This document shows positions 24,641-34,030 of a DNA stretch of 35,826 nt, piece by piece; positions within the stretch are counted from its first letter, which is position 1, and each line of letters begins with the position of its first letter. The notes under the pieces are model-generated. The model had not been told where the DNA came from. It searched no databases and saw only the letters and a list, made by a program, of their open reading frames with translations. Source of the DNA: an uncultured Arenicella sp. (GTDB taxonomy: Bacteria > Pseudomonadota > Gammaproteobacteria > Arenicellales > Arenicellaceae); NCBI GenBank assembly GCA_937973905.1, contig CALJJR010000135.1, positions 1 to 35,826 of the forward strand. Direction: 5' to 3'. The translations under genes were made by a program, and so were the position numbers.

Positions 24641-26206
24641 TTAACTACTGCAACTCAGCATCGAGCACCCTACTTTAGACTTTGCCCAATCGGGGCGTTT
24701 CTCAGCATAGTGTCCAAACTCGGCTTGCTCCTCGTAGGGGCGCCGATAGAGTTCGAGCAGTTCGTTAATCATGCTGTGGTCGCCCGCTGTTGCCTTATCA
24801 ATGGCTTGCTGTGCAAGGTAGTTGCGGAATATATATTTCGGGTTTACTAAGTTCATCGCGTTGCAACGCTCAGCTGCTGGACGTGGTTCTTGTTCAAGCC
24901 GCTTAGAGTAGCGCTCCAACCATACCTTTACGCTTTGCTTAAATTCATCGTTGTGAGATTCTGGTTCATACCAAGCCGATTTTAGTGATTCGTAACTCAG
25001 TTGTTCTGAGGCTAGAGCCCGATAAAAAATCGTCATGTCTGTCTCGACTGCGGTCAGCACCGATTCGAGATCAGAAAATAAGGTTTGGTCGCTATCCTGA
25101 AATTTTGACAAGCCCAACTTTGCAGCCATCATGGCTTGTGATTGCTGCTGGTATTGAGATTGAAAATGCGCCAGCGCTTCTTCCAGCGGCTTGGCGTCTT
25201 CAATCAAGGGGTAAAGAGCATTCGCCAGTTGATACAAATTCCACAGTGCGATATTCGGTTGTTGGCTGTAGCGATAACGTTTCTGGCCAGCGTCTGTCGT
25301 GTTTGGCGTCCACTCAGGGTCGTAATTATCGAGCCAGCCATAGGGGCCGTAGTCGATAGTGAGGCCAAGAATCGACATGTTGTCGGTGTTCATAACACCA
25401 TGCACAAAACCCACTCGCATCCAATCGACAATCATTGTTGCAGTTAGCTCGCAAACACGTTGAAAGAATGCGCTATAGCTACTTTTACTGGCCGGTGTGT
25501 GTTCATCATTGAGTTCAGGAAAATGATGCCGAATAGTGAAGTCTGTAAGTTGTTTTAGCTCCGCGTATTCCTTGCGCGAGGCAAAAATCTGAAAGTTACC
25601 GAAACGGATAAAGCTGGGTGCCACTCTGCAGACTATCGCGCCGGGCTCGTACTCTGGACGGCCATCGTAGAGCATGTCACGCATGACTTGTTCGCCGGTC
25701 GTGACTAGGCTCAGCGCCCTTGTCGTAGGCACACCCAAATGGTACATGGCTTCGCTACACAGATATTCTCGCACTGATGAACGCAATACGGCTAAACCGT
25801 CGGCGGTACGAGAATAGGGCGTCTCTCCTGCCCCTTTTAATTGCAGTACCCAATGTTCGCCTTTCGAATTAAGCGCTTCGCCTAGATTGATGGCGCGCCC
25901 ATCACCCAATTGCCCAGCCCAATTACCAAATTGGTGGCCGCCATAACACATGGAGTAGGATTGCATACCCTCCAGCAGTTCGTTGCCGCTCATGGCGTTG
26001 AGGAATTTTTGTGATTCGCAATCGCTGTCTTGCCAATCGAACAAATCGGCAACCTCGCTAGAATATGAGATCAAGCTTGGCGCGCTAACCTTGCTAGGGT
26101 CTACCAATGAGTAGCAAGCATTGTGCACTTGGCGCCTTTGTGTGCCGGTGACAGGGTCGCCCGGCAACTCGCGCGTGAAGCGATTGTCAAACTCAGGTAG
26201 ATGCAT
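24641..26206 (-). CDS. selO: Protein adenylyltransferase SelO (YdiU family)
   Basis: SelO is a pseudokinase-fold enzyme that transfers AMP to protein Ser, Thr or Tyr and takes part in redox stress responses. The 521-residue product has the family stretches NWAGQLGDGRAINLGE, LKGAGETPYSRTADG with the flipped ATP-site residues, GVPTTRALSLV and MNTDNMSILGLTIDYGPYGWLD. It ends with Cys514 and Cys519 (SCSS), where bacterial members carry a redox cysteine and eukaryotic ones a selenocysteine. It overlaps the ampG stop by 14 bp, so the two are translationally linked. Length is slightly above that of E. coli YdiU. Confidence 0.94.
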   Translation of the reverse strand: MHLPEFDNRFTRELPGDPVTGTQRRQVHNACYSLVDPSKVSAPSLISYSSEVADLFDWQDSDCESQKFLNAMSGNELLEGMQSYSMCYGGHQFGNWAGQLGDGRAINLGEALNSKGEHWVLQLKGAGETPYSRTADGLAVLRSSVREYLCSEAMYHLGVPTTRALSLVTTGEQVMRDMLYDGRPEYEPGAIVCRVAPSFIRFGNFQIFASRKEYAELKQLTDFTIRHHFPELNDEHTPASKSSYSAFFQRVCELTATMIVDWMRVGFVHGVMNTDNMSILGLTIDYGPYGWLDNYDPEWTPNTTDAGQKRYRYSQQPNIALWNLYQLANALYPLIEDAKPLEEALAHFQSQYQQQSQAMMAAKLGLSKFQDSDQTLFSDLESVLTAVETDMTIFYRALASEQLSYESLKSAWYEPESHNDEFKQSVKVWLERYSKRLEQEPRPAAERCNAMNLVNPKYIFRNYLAQQAIDKATAGDHSMINELLELYRRPYEEQAEFGHYAEKRPDWAKSKVGCSMLSCSS

Positions 26207-27770
26207 TCTGAAGCTCCAAACGACTACGCAAAAAGTAAATTAGAAAAATAACCGGCACACCGAGTAGGCTTGCAAATAAGAAAAAATTTGCATAGCCAAA
26301 AGTGTCGACCAGTGTGCCTGAATACCCGCCGATGATTTTCGGGAACAAAGTCATGATCGAACTGAAGATTGCGTACTGAGTTGCTGTGAAAGAAATATTG
26401 GTAAGGCTGGACATCCAAGCAATAAACGCCACCGTAGAAAATCCTTGCGCAAAATTATCAAAGGCGATCACCAGCGCTAATTCGAGCGGGAAGTTGACCG
26501 TGCCAAACAACGGTAGCGTCAATGATAGGTTGGTGTGGGCTTGGCCCACCGAGGTTAACCAAATAAACAGCAGATTGGTGGCAACCACAAACACAGCGGC
26601 GCCTTGGAGTGTCTTCAATACGCCATAGCGTAAAGCAATGATACCGCTCATAAAACTGCCGAATATCGAAATCACTAAACCAAAGGCTTTAGACATGGCG
26701 CCGATTTGTGATTTGCTGTAGCCCATGTCTTGGTAGAAGACGTTGGCGATGACGCCGAGCACAATATCGGATATGCGGTAGAACAAAATCAGTAACAGGA
26801 GCCAGACAGCGAGCTTGCCGTATCGATCGAAAAAGTCGAACACAGGTTCTTTGTAGCTCTCATTGACCATGGCTTGGTTGATCAAGCCTGTTCTACTGCT
26901 GGCCGTCGCTACTAGGTAGGCAGCCCCTAAGCCAGCGAATAATACGATGCTGGAGTAAGCAAACTGAAACAACGATTGAGTGCCGCCGGTAAACCACTTG
27001 GGCGTTGACGGGCTCAATAAAAGCGTGCCAATCAATGCCAATACTGACACTGCGAACACTGCCGTGAAATAGAGATAGTCTCTATTTGGGTAACTCGCTT
27101 TGCGGACGCCTACCTCTGGTTCACGAATCAATAGCGTTGTGACAACGCCAACGAGCATGGCGGCCGCCATTACCCAATATGTTTTCTGCCAAGCAAGATA
27201 ACTGTAGGTTTCGCTGGTGCTGCCAAACCCCTCGGCCAACGACAAAGCGATTGCGCCAGCCATAATCATGCCAATTCGATACCCAGAAATATAGGTGGTG
27301 GCCAGCATGGCTTGCAATTTTGGAGGCGCTGTTTCAATACGGTACGCATCGATCACAATATCTTGCGTTGCAGAAGCAAAACCAAGGCAAACCGCGGCGA
27401 TCGCCATGGCGGTAAGGTTGAGTTGAGGGTCGGTATTCGCCATCAACAAAATGGCCGCAATCACAGCAAGTTGAGAAAATATAATCCAACTTCGCCGTCG
27501 ACCCAGCCTCCGGGTCAGCAGCGGAATGGGCAGGTTGTCGACCAGCGGTGCCCATACGAACTTGAAGGAATAGCCAAGAATTGCCCAAGAAAAAAATGTA
27601 GCAGTTGAGCGGCTAACGCCAGCTTCACGCAGCCACAGTGAGAGGGTTCCGAAGATCAGTAAAATGGGTATCCCGGCTGAGAAGCCGAGGAACAACATTA
27701 CCCAAACGGACTTCTCTCGCCACCAGGGGGTGCCTTGTAAGTCGGTACTCACGGTTGCGGAGATTGCCAT
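26193..27770 (-). CDS. AmpG-family MFS permease (muropeptide transporter type)
   Basis: The 525-residue product is a major-facilitator protein with about 12-14 membrane segments. AmpG features are visible: the GFSAGIPILLIFGTLSLWLREAGVS start, FSWAILGYSFKFVWAPLVDNLPIP, the GRRRSWI loop and ATQDIVIDAYRIE. AmpG imports anhydro-muropeptides for cell-wall recycling and so affects beta-lactamase induction. No other recycling gene is in the window, and distant AmpG paralogues may carry other cargo, so the substrate is inferred. The downstream partner selO overlaps its end. Confidence 0.88.
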   Translation of the reverse strand: MAISATVSTDLQGTPWWREKSVWVMLFLGFSAGIPILLIFGTLSLWLREAGVSRSTATFFSWAILGYSFKFVWAPLVDNLPIPLLTRRLGRRRSWIIFSQLAVIAAILLMANTDPQLNLTAMAIAAVCLGFASATQDIVIDAYRIETAPPKLQAMLATTYISGYRIGMIMAGAIALSLAEGFGSTSETYSYLAWQKTYWVMAAAMLVGVVTTLLIREPEVGVRKASYPNRDYLYFTAVFAVSVLALIGTLLLSPSTPKWFTGGTQSLFQFAYSSIVLFAGLGAAYLVATASSRTGLINQAMVNESYKEPVFDFFDRYGKLAVWLLLLILFYRISDIVLGVIANVFYQDMGYSKSQIGAMSKAFGLVISIFGSFMSGIIALRYGVLKTLQGAAVFVVATNLLFIWLTSVGQAHTNLSLTLPLFGTVNFPLELALVIAFDNFAQGFSTVAFIAWMSSLTNISFTATQYAIFSSIMTLFPKIIGGYSGTLVDTFGYANFFLFASLLGVPVIFLIYFLRSRLELQNAST

Positions 27771-27830
27771 GCGTTCTGCGCTCGCAATGACGTGGCTAGG
27801 GTGCAGAGTTTAATAATGGCAACCCATCGC

Positions 27831-28646
27831 CTAGAGGTCATATTCCAAGATGAGCGGCGCGTGATCTGAGAATCGTTCGTCTTTGTAAATTAGGTCGGAT
27901 CCGGTTACTACTTTGTCACGCAGGTTGCTCGTGATGACATGGTAATCAATTCGCCATCCGGTATTGTTGGCCCACGCTTGGCCTCGGTTAGACCACCAGG
28001 TGTATTGTTCATCTTCATCATTGATCACGCGAAAAGCATCCACAAAACCAGCATCGCCGCGAGGAGGCACATCGGTCTCTGCTTCTTTCTCACCAAATAG
28101 CCAATCCAACCATTGTCGCTCCTCGGGCAAAAAGCCGGAGTTCTTTTGATTGCCCCGCCAGTTTTTAATGTCACGCTTTTTGTGCGCGATATTCCAGTCA
28201 CCGCAGATTACCCATTGCCGCTTCGACTTCGCCATGGCTTTGAGTTTTTTCTCAAAGCGCTCCATCACATCGATTTTGAACTCTTGGCGCTCGTCTTTTG
28301 AACTTCCCGAAGGCATGTACAAAGAAACTACGCTGAGGTCGCCAAAATCAGCCTGCAAGTAGCGGCCTTCATTATCGAAATCGTGAAAGCCTTTACCCAA
28401 GCCGACTTGCACTCTGTCTGGCTTTTGCTTGCAGTATATTCCAACGCCGCTGTAGCCCTTCTTTTCAGCGGCGTGAAAATACGTGTGATAGCCCTCGGGG
28501 TGATAGGGCAAACCTTCGATTTGGTCTGGTTGAGCTTTAAGTTCTTGTAAGCAAATAACGTCGGCGTCGACCTTGGGTAACCATTCGTAGAGCCCTTTTC
28601 GAGCGGCCGCGCGAATACCGTTTAGATTTAGAGAAATAATTTTCAT
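27831..28646 (-). CDS. xth: Exodeoxyribonuclease III family (Xth/ExoA) AP endonuclease
   Basis: The 271-residue product is an endonuclease/exonuclease/phosphatase fold protein. Catalytic residues of active family members are retained: Asn7 (SLNLNG), Glu35 (LQELKA), Asp150 and Asn152 (CGDWNIAH), and the C-terminal Asp261/His262 (FSDHAPL). This favours a base-excision-repair nuclease acting at abasic sites over the catalytically dead regulator Crc, which occupies the same spot beside pyrE in pseudomonads. It is separated from pyrE by the IalB-family gene. The ATG at 28646 gives the usual MKIISLN start. Confidence 0.9.
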   Translation of the reverse strand: MKIISLNLNGIRAAARKGLYEWLPKVDADVICLQELKAQPDQIEGLPYHPEGYHTYFHAAEKKGYSGVGIYCKQKPDRVQVGLGKGFHDFDNEGRYLQADFGDLSVVSLYMPSGSSKDERQEFKIDVMERFEKKLKAMAKSKRQWVICGDWNIAHKKRDIKNWRGNQKNSGFLPEERQWLDWLFGEKEAETDVPPRGDAGFVDAFRVINDEDEQYTWWSNRGQAWANNTGWRIDYHVITSNLRDKVVTGSDLIYKDERFSDHAPLILEYDL

Positions 28647-28719
28647 GTGCTAACTCAGGAGTGCTTCACTGCAAAGTGCAAGTATGCCAGCTGTGAGTCA
28701 GCGGGGAAATGAAACCTTA

Positions 28720-29265
28720 TTAAGGCGTTGAGGTTTTGGCCAAAGCTCTGGCCATGGTTTGCATGGCACTAAATGCAGCACGCGATCCATTGCCAGAGAT
28801 CGGGATCTGTACTGCTTCGCCATTGCCGGCATGTAACTTTAACTCACCTTCATACATGCTTAATAAACGTTCGAGCAAGTCAGTGTTGAGATTGAAGGTG
28901 CTGTAGCAACCATCTTGTAAGCACATATCCAATGCTACAGGGCCAGCGGGTCTTCGGTCCAAGTAGAGTTGCGGAGTATGTTTCAGCGAAACACCCAGAG
29001 GCACAACAAACTGAATCAGCATGTTTTCGATTCCCGGCTGGTAACGAATATTGATTCGCAAAAGTGGTTCAGAAGTGGTTTCAACAACTGCCATCTGCGA
29101 CATTTTGCAGCTGCTTTGTCGCGCAGATTGGGTGTCACAATGCACAACCCAATCGCCAAATAATTGCCCCCCTTCGCCGCTTTGCGCAGCCAAATCTGCA
29201 GCAAAAAAGGCGACTAAGGTCAACACGCTAGGTGTCAAAAAAGCGCGTACTCGTTCTTTTAGCAT
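28720..29265 (-). CDS. Invasion-associated locus B family secreted protein
   Basis: From the ATG at 29265 the product has 181 residues with a signal peptide: basic MLKERVR, a hydrophobic stretch, then ADLAAQ with likely cleavage near residue 27. The frame is open 14 codons further upstream, but that start spoils the signal peptide. The mature part matches the IalB (invasion-associated locus B) family: [11 protein letters not shown], the paired-cysteine CKMSQMAV segment, [11 protein letters not shown], and [10 protein letters not shown] near the C-terminal half. Four cysteines likely form two disulphides in the periplasm. Its function outside pathogens is not known. It is divergent from pyrE with 62 bp between starts. 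Confidence 0.85.
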   Translation of the reverse strand: MLKERVRAFLTPSVLTLVAFFAADLAAQSGEGGQLFGDWVVHCDTQSARQSSCKMSQMAVVETTSEPLLRINIRYQPGIENMLIQFVVPLGVSLKHTPQLYLDRRPAGPVALDMCLQDGCYSTFNLNTDLLERLLSMYEGELKLHAGNGEAVQIPISGNGSRAAFSAMQTMARALAKTSTP

Positions 29266-29327
29266 GCAGTATGATAGGCCAAAAAATGGCAAGCCTTCAA
29301 TTGCCACACAACCTCCAATTTAGAAAT

Positions 29328-29987
29328 ATGCTCCCGTATCAGGAACAGTTTATCGAATTTGCAATCGAGACCGGCGTTTTGCGTTTTGGCGAGTTCACTT
29401 TGAAGTCGGGCCGAACCAGTCCCTACTTTTTTAACACCGGCTTATTTAACACCGGTGCCTGCATGCTGCAATTTAGTCGCTACTTTGCTAAAAGCATTGA
29501 AAACTCCGAACTCGAATTCGATGTTTTATTTGGCCCTGCTTATAAGGGCATAACGTTAGCCTGCAGCGCAGCGATGGCAGTTTCAGAGAATTCCGGTAAG
29601 CAAGTTCCCTTTGCGTTTAATCGTAAGGAAATCAAAGATCATGGTGAAGGTGGCTCATTAGTTGGCGCTGAGCTGAGTGGTCGAATTGCCATCATTGATG
29701 ACGTTATTACCGCTGGCACTGCTATCCGTGAGTCGTTTGACATTATTGCTGCCGCGGGTGCGAAACCCAGTGCGGTATTTCTTGCACTTGATCGGCAGGA
29801 GTTGGGTCAAAAAGGGGGTGAGCTTACGGAGACCTCGGCTATTCAAGAAATTGAGGCCGAATTTGGAATTCCGGTGGTGGCAATTGCCACGCTTTCAAAT
29901 CTGATCGAATACCTAAAGCAGCAGCCAGATCAGGAAGAGAACCTACTGAATATGCGCGCCTACCGTAAGAAGTATGGCATCAAGTGA
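29328..29987 (+). CDS. pyrE: Orotate phosphoribosyltransferase
   Basis: PyrE joins orotate to PRPP to make OMP in pyrimidine synthesis. I chose the ATG at 29328, giving 219 residues, because [20 protein letters not shown] aligns with the start of known PyrE proteins. Upstream in-frame ATGs add sequence not found in the family. The loop [18 protein letters not shown], the FGPAYKGI motif and the PRPP motif [16 protein letters not shown] are all present. It overlaps the following cca start by 14 bp, so the two are coupled. The 62-bp gap to the divergent IalB-family start must hold both promoters. Confidence 0.96.
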   Translation: MLPYQEQFIEFAIETGVLRFGEFTLKSGRTSPYFFNTGLFNTGACMLQFSRYFAKSIENSELEFDVLFGPAYKGITLACSAAMAVSENSGKQVPFAFNRKEIKDHGEGGSLVGAELSGRIAIIDDVITAGTAIRESFDIIAAAGAKPSAVFLALDRQELGQKGGELTETSAIQEIEAEFGIPVVAIATLSNLIEYLKQQPDQEENLLNMRAYRKKYGIK

Positions 29988-31215
29988 TGGCAAAAATCTG
30001 AACGCTTATCTTGTTGGCGGGGCAGTAAGAGATGCCGCGCTTGGCTTGCCGGTGGCCGATCGAGACTGGGTGGTAGTAGGCTCGACGCCCGAGCAGATGA
30101 CCGAACTGGGTTTTCTACCCGTGGGTAACGACTTCCCAGTTTTTATCGAACGGCAGTCGGGCGAAGAATACGCCCTAGCGCGTACCGAACGAAAGACCGC
30201 GCGTGGCTATCAAGGTTTTCAATTCAACACCTCGCAAGAGATTACCTTGCAAGAGGATTTAGCTCGCCGCGATATTACGATCAATGCGATGGCACAAGAC
30301 CGTGCCGGCAATTTAATTGATCCGTTCAATGGCATGGCTGACTTGCAGCAAGGGGTTATTCGTCATGTATCTGACGCATTCCTTGAAGATCCGGTTCGAG
30401 TGTTACGTGTGGCTCGATTCGCTGCGCGCTTTAAGTTTAACGTAGCGCCGGAGACGCAGCAATTGATGGCTGCGATGGTTGATAACGGCGAAGTTGACGC
30501 TTTGGTTGCAGAGCGAGTTTGGGCTGAAATGCGCAAGGCACTCGATACTGATGCGCCGCAAATCTTTTTCCAAACGCTTCGTGACTGTGGTGCGCTGGTG
30601 CGAATTCTGCCAGAAATTGATGCCTTATTTGGTATCCCGCAGACAGCCACTTATCATCCGGAAATAGATACCGGTGTACATACCATGATGGTGATCGAGC
30701 AAGCGGCAGCATTAACCAAAGACCCCATGGTGCGCTTTGCGGCCCTCGTGCATGACCTTGGCAAGGCGGTCACGCCAGAAGAAATACTGCCTTCACACAA
30801 GGGGCATGAACGGGCCGGCTTGCCAATCATCAAGCAGCTTTGCTCACGCCTGCGAGTGCCCAAAAAGTTTCTAAGTTTGGCGTTGGCCGTAGCAGAGTAC
30901 CACCTGCACATGCACAAAATGGCTGAACTCAAACCGACCACTGTGTTGAAAATGCTAGAGAACACGCGTGCCTTAAATGATGATGAGCGCACCAGGCAGA
31001 TAGCCGACGCTTGCATCGCCGATGCGCGTGGGCGTACTGGGTTCGAAGATCGAGACTATCCGCAAGCCGAGTTGTTCGTTAAATTTCAACAGTTTGCTAA
31101 ACAAGTGGACAGTGCGGCCATCGCTGCGCAGTACGCAGATGGCGTTGCGATTAAGAACGCTGTGCACCAAGCCCGAGCGGCTGCCATAGCGAAAGTGAAA
31201 GCAACGCTCGAATAG
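29974..31215 (+). CDS. cca: CCA-adding tRNA nucleotidyltransferase
   Basis: The enzyme builds or repairs the 3' CCA of tRNA using CTP and ATP. The 413-residue product is the long class II form with an HD phosphohydrolase domain. Visible are the [15 protein letters not shown] motif, the catalytic acidic pair in DRDWVVVG, the [13 protein letters not shown] segment and the RFAARF-containing body. The HD motif is [10 protein letters not shown] near residue 260. It overlaps the pyrE end by 14 bp. The tRNA-Gln gene in this window already encodes its CCA, so the role here would be repair. Confidence 0.95.
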   Translation: MASSDGKNLNAYLVGGAVRDAALGLPVADRDWVVVGSTPEQMTELGFLPVGNDFPVFIERQSGEEYALARTERKTARGYQGFQFNTSQEITLQEDLARRDITINAMAQDRAGNLIDPFNGMADLQQGVIRHVSDAFLEDPVRVLRVARFAARFKFNVAPETQQLMAAMVDNGEVDALVAERVWAEMRKALDTDAPQIFFQTLRDCGALVRILPEIDALFGIPQTATYHPEIDTGVHTMMVIEQAAALTKDPMVRFAALVHDLGKAVTPEEILPSHKGHERAGLPIIKQLCSRLRVPKKFLSLALAVAEYHLHMHKMAELKPTTVLKMLENTRALNDDERTRQIADACIADARGRTGFEDRDYPQAELFVKFQQFAKQVDSAAIAAQYADGVAIKNAVHQARAAAIAKVKATLE

Positions 31216-31253
31216 TTTAGCGCGCAAATTTACCGCCTTCCGAGCGGCAACTT

Positions 31254-31262
31254 TGCTAAAAT
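31254..31262 (+). promoter_or_regulatory. Possible extended -10 promoter upstream of hisB
   Basis: TGC-TAAAAT fits an extended -10 element, about 50 bp before the hisB start and in the 96-bp gap after cca. No good -35 is found at the right distance. Extended -10 promoters can lack one. It could drive the his-lolB-ispE run. Confidence 0.3.
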
Positions 31263-31311
31263 CTGCGCTCCTTGAGTAACTCCGCGTGGTCCACCGTGTT
31301 CGCGCCTTGCA

Positions 31312-31917
31312 ATGACCAGTTCACCTCCAGCTCGTATCGCCGAAGTTGTGCGCGATACCAGCGAGACTCAAATTTCCGTAAAGTTAAATCTCGACGGTTC
31401 CGGCAAAACCTCGTTTGACACCGGTGTGCCATTTCTTGAACACATGATGGATCAAATTGGCCGTCACGGTTTGATCGATTTAGACGTTGTTTGTAAGGGT
31501 GATTTGCACATTGATGATCATCACACTACTGAGGATATCGGTATCACCATCGGCCAAGCGTTTGCCGAGGCTTTGGGCGATAAGAAGGGCGTGAAGCGCT
31601 ATGGCCACGCCTACGTGCCACTGGACGAGGCGCTCAGTAGAGTTGTGGTGGATTTTTCCGGCCGACCTACCTTGATGCACAGCGTTGATTACCGTCGTGC
31701 TCGCATTGGTGGTTTTGATGTCGATCTGTTCGACGAATTTTTTCACGGTTTTGTGAATCATGCCAAGATGACGGTGCATATCGACAATATTCGCGGTAAA
31801 AATGCGCACCACATTGCTGAGACCATTTTTAAAGCGTTCGGCCGTGCATTGCGCATGGCGTTAGAATATGACGAGCGGTCACAAGGCGTGATTCCGTCGA
31901 CCAAAGGCAGCCTTTAG
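31312..31917 (+). CDS. hisB: Imidazoleglycerol-phosphate dehydratase
   Basis: HisB removes water from imidazoleglycerol phosphate in histidine synthesis. The 201-residue product is the single-function dehydratase, without the N-terminal phosphatase domain of enteric HisB. The metal-binding motifs [10 protein letters not shown] and [10 protein letters not shown] are intact, with CFEHM-type residues in [13 protein letters not shown]. The ATG at 31312 gives an N-terminus a few residues longer than the minimum. hisH starts 4 bp after the stop. This is typical of non-enteric gammaproteobacteria. Confidence 0.95.
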   Translation: MTSSPPARIAEVVRDTSETQISVKLNLDGSGKTSFDTGVPFLEHMMDQIGRHGLIDLDVVCKGDLHIDDHHTTEDIGITIGQAFAEALGDKKGVKRYGHAYVPLDEALSRVVVDFSGRPTLMHSVDYRRARIGGFDVDLFDEFFHGFVNHAKMTVHIDNIRGKNAHHIAETIFKAFGRALRMALEYDERSQGVIPSTKGSL

Positions 31918-31921
31918 TGCT

Positions 31922-32575
31922 ATGAAAGTAAGTATTGTTGACCTGGGCGTAGGAAACTTGCGTTCGGTCGAACAAGCTGTGCGCACCGTGTCTCCCAACA
32001 GTGAAGTGTTGGTGACCTCCGAGGCAGATCAAGTGCAAAGTGCCGATAAGGTGGTGTTACCAGGCCAAGGCGCAATTGGTTCTTGGCTACGTGAATTGGA
32101 TGCTCGCAATCTGCGCGTTGCAGTCATCAATGCTCTAGATACCAAGCCGGTACTGGGTATTTGTGTTGGCATGCAAGCCTTGTTTAGTTTCTGCGAGGAA
32201 GATGGCGGCCAAGCGGGTCTTGGTTTGTTTAATGGGGAGGTGCGCCATTTCCGCCAATTTCATCCGCAGCAAGCGGAACAACGAATTTCCATTCCGCAAA
32301 TGGGCTGGAATCAAGTCCGCCAAGTACAATCACACCCTCTGTGGCAAGGTATTAAAAATGATGCTCATTTCTACTTTTTACACAGTTACTGCGCTAATTT
32401 GAGTACTGAAGAAAATACAGCGGTGATGGTTGGAAGTGCAAACTATCATCATGAATATGTTGCCGCGGTGGCGTATAAAAATGTGTTTGCCACGCAATTT
32501 CACCCTGAAAAAAGCCACGATGATGGTCTACAATTGATTCGTAACTTTTGTGGGTGGGATGGAATAACCGTCTAA
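31922..32575 (+). CDS. hisH: Imidazole glycerol phosphate synthase glutaminase subunit
   Basis: HisH hydrolyses glutamine and passes ammonia to HisF to make imidazoleglycerol phosphate and AICAR. The 217-residue product is a class I glutamine amidotransferase. The nucleophile Cys is in LGICVGMQAL, and the catalytic His-Glu are in FHPEKSHDDG. The glycine-rich VLPGQGAIGSW is the oxyanion strand. It follows hisB by 4 bp and precedes hisA by 55 bp. Its partner hisF is not found in the window. Confidence 0.95.
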   Translation: MKVSIVDLGVGNLRSVEQAVRTVSPNSEVLVTSEADQVQSADKVVLPGQGAIGSWLRELDARNLRVAVINALDTKPVLGICVGMQALFSFCEEDGGQAGLGLFNGEVRHFRQFHPQQAEQRISIPQMGWNQVRQVQSHPLWQGIKNDAHFYFLHSYCANLSTEENTAVMVGSANYHHEYVAAVAYKNVFATQFHPEKSHDDGLQLIRNFCGWDGITV

Positions 32576-32630
32576 GTTACCGCTTTGCAGCCTGCATTTG
32601 TAACTTAGTCGTCTACTGAGAGAAACAACC

Positions 32631-33383
32631 ATGCTGTTAATACCAGCGATTGATATAAAAGAAGGTAAATGTGTTCGTCTACGACAGGGCGTCATGGAAG
32701 ACTCAACAGTTTTCAGTGATAGCCCGGTTGCGATGGCGGATAAATGGGTTGAGCTGGGTGCTAAAAGATTGCATCTGGTTGATCTGGATGGTGCTTTTGC
32801 AGGCAAGCCGGCGAACGCAGAAATCATCCATGAAATCGCTGAGCGTCACCCCAATGTGCCGATTCAAATTGGCGGCGGGATTCGTGATGAGCGAACGATT
32901 GAGGGTTATCTTGATGCTGGCGTCCAGTACATTATTATTGGCACACGCGCAGTCAATGAGCCGCATTTTGTGAGCGACGTTGCCATCGAATATCCGCGGC
33001 ATATCATCATTGGTCTTGATGCCAAAGATGGCAAGGTGGCGATCGACGGCTGGTCAAAGCTGTCAAAGCATGACGTGATCGATTTAGCGCAACACTTTGA
33101 AGAAGATGGCGTGCACGCCATTATTTATACGGATATTTCGCGTGATGGGATGATGCAAGGGGTAAACCTTGAATCGACTAAACAGTTAGCAGAGTCGGTG
33201 CGCATTCCCATCATTGCATCTGGCGGTGTGACCAATATGCAAGATTTGATTGAGTTGCAGAAGCTTGAAGAATCTGGCGTACAAGGTGTAATCACGGGGC
33301 GTGCCATCTACGAAGGTACGCTGGATTTCGCCGAAGGACAGAAATACTTCAACGAACACGAAGTTCCTAAATTGTATTCTTGA
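32631..33383 (+). CDS. hisA: Phosphoribosyl-formimino-AICAR ribotide isomerase
   Basis: HisA isomerises ProFAR to PRFAR, a (beta/alpha)8 reaction in histidine synthesis. The 250-residue product has catalytic Asp8 (IPAIDIKEG) and the second catalytic Asp in [10 protein letters not shown]. The phosphate-binding loops QIGGGIRD and ASGGVTN are present. HisA and HisF are paralogues, but the start [17 protein letters not shown] and the [10 protein letters not shown] segment place this as HisA. lolB starts at the overlapping TGATG of its stop. In many relatives hisF follows hisA directly; here it does not. Confidence 0.95.
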   Translation: MLLIPAIDIKEGKCVRLRQGVMEDSTVFSDSPVAMADKWVELGAKRLHLVDLDGAFAGKPANAEIIHEIAERHPNVPIQIGGGIRDERTIEGYLDAGVQYIIIGTRAVNEPHFVSDVAIEYPRHIIIGLDAKDGKVAIDGWSKLSKHDVIDLAQHFEEDGVHAIIYTDISRDGMMQGVNLESTKQLAESVRIPIIASGGVTNMQDLIELQKLEESGVQGVITGRAIYEGTLDFAEGQKYFNEHEVPKLYS

Positions 33384-34030
33384 TGAGAAACATTTATCGC
33401 TGGCTGTCGATTGGGTTGGTCGTTCTCACACTCAGCGCTTGCCAGACTCGCATCGCACCTCCAAGCAATGGCGATTCTAAGGAATGGCTAAAAGACGCAA
33501 GCGTTTTTGAGAATCAAACCCCCACACTCGACTGGCAGCTGAATGCCAAAGTGGGTGTGGTTATCGACGGAAAGTCGGAACAGGCTAATTTGAACTGGCA
33601 GAGCAGCTCTGATTCAAGCGGCGAGACCTATAATCGAGTGAAGTTGTTCGGCCCTTTTGGTGCCGGCGCTATCAGGCTTGAATATGGCAGCGATATAGCC
33701 ACCTTAACGGATAACAAAGGGCGGCGTTACCAAGGGCGCAAACCGGAAAAATTAATTCAAGACGTTGTCGGCTGGCCACTGCCTATCGACGCACTCTCAT
33801 ATTGGCTATTTGCGCAACCAGAGCCTGCTAGCGCATACCGCTATCAGCTCGGTGACGATGGTCAACTCAGTACCTTGGAACAACGCGGCTGGCGAATTGA
33901 GTTCAAGGATTGGCGCGAGTTTGACGGCCAAGAATTGCCGCGCAAAGTGTTCGCGTACAAAAAGTTTGCACAAGATCAGCGCGGCGCTGTTTCGGTCAAG
34001 CTGATAACCAAATCATGGCGCTGGCCCTAG
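33383..34030 (+). CDS. lolB: Outer-membrane lipoprotein receptor LolB
   Basis: LolB takes lipoproteins from LolA and inserts them into the outer membrane. From the ATG at 33383, which overlaps the hisA stop, the protein has 215 residues. A lipoprotein signal is clear: [20 protein letters not shown] with the lipobox L-S-A-C and lipidation at Cys20. The mature part shows the WQLNAKVGVV start and the segments KLFGPFGAG and LIQDVVGWPLPIDALSYWLFAQP, typical of LolB. It overlaps ispE by 16 bp. The lolB-ispE-tRNA-prs order is widely conserved in gammaproteobacteria. Confidence 0.94.
   Translation: MRNIYRWLSIGLVVLTLSACQTRIAPPSNGDSKEWLKDASVFENQTPTLDWQLNAKVGVVIDGKSEQANLNWQSSSDSSGETYNRVKLFGPFGAGAIRLEYGSDIATLTDNKGRRYQGRKPEKLIQDVVGWPLPIDALSYWLFAQPEPASAYRYQLGDDGQLSTLEQRGWRIEFKDWREFDGQELPRKVFAYKKFAQDQRGAVSVKLITKSWRWP

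Noticed and set aside
29232-29327. Longer pyrE start at 29232
   Set aside because: It would overlap the start of the divergent IalB-family gene and adds residues not seen in PyrE proteins.
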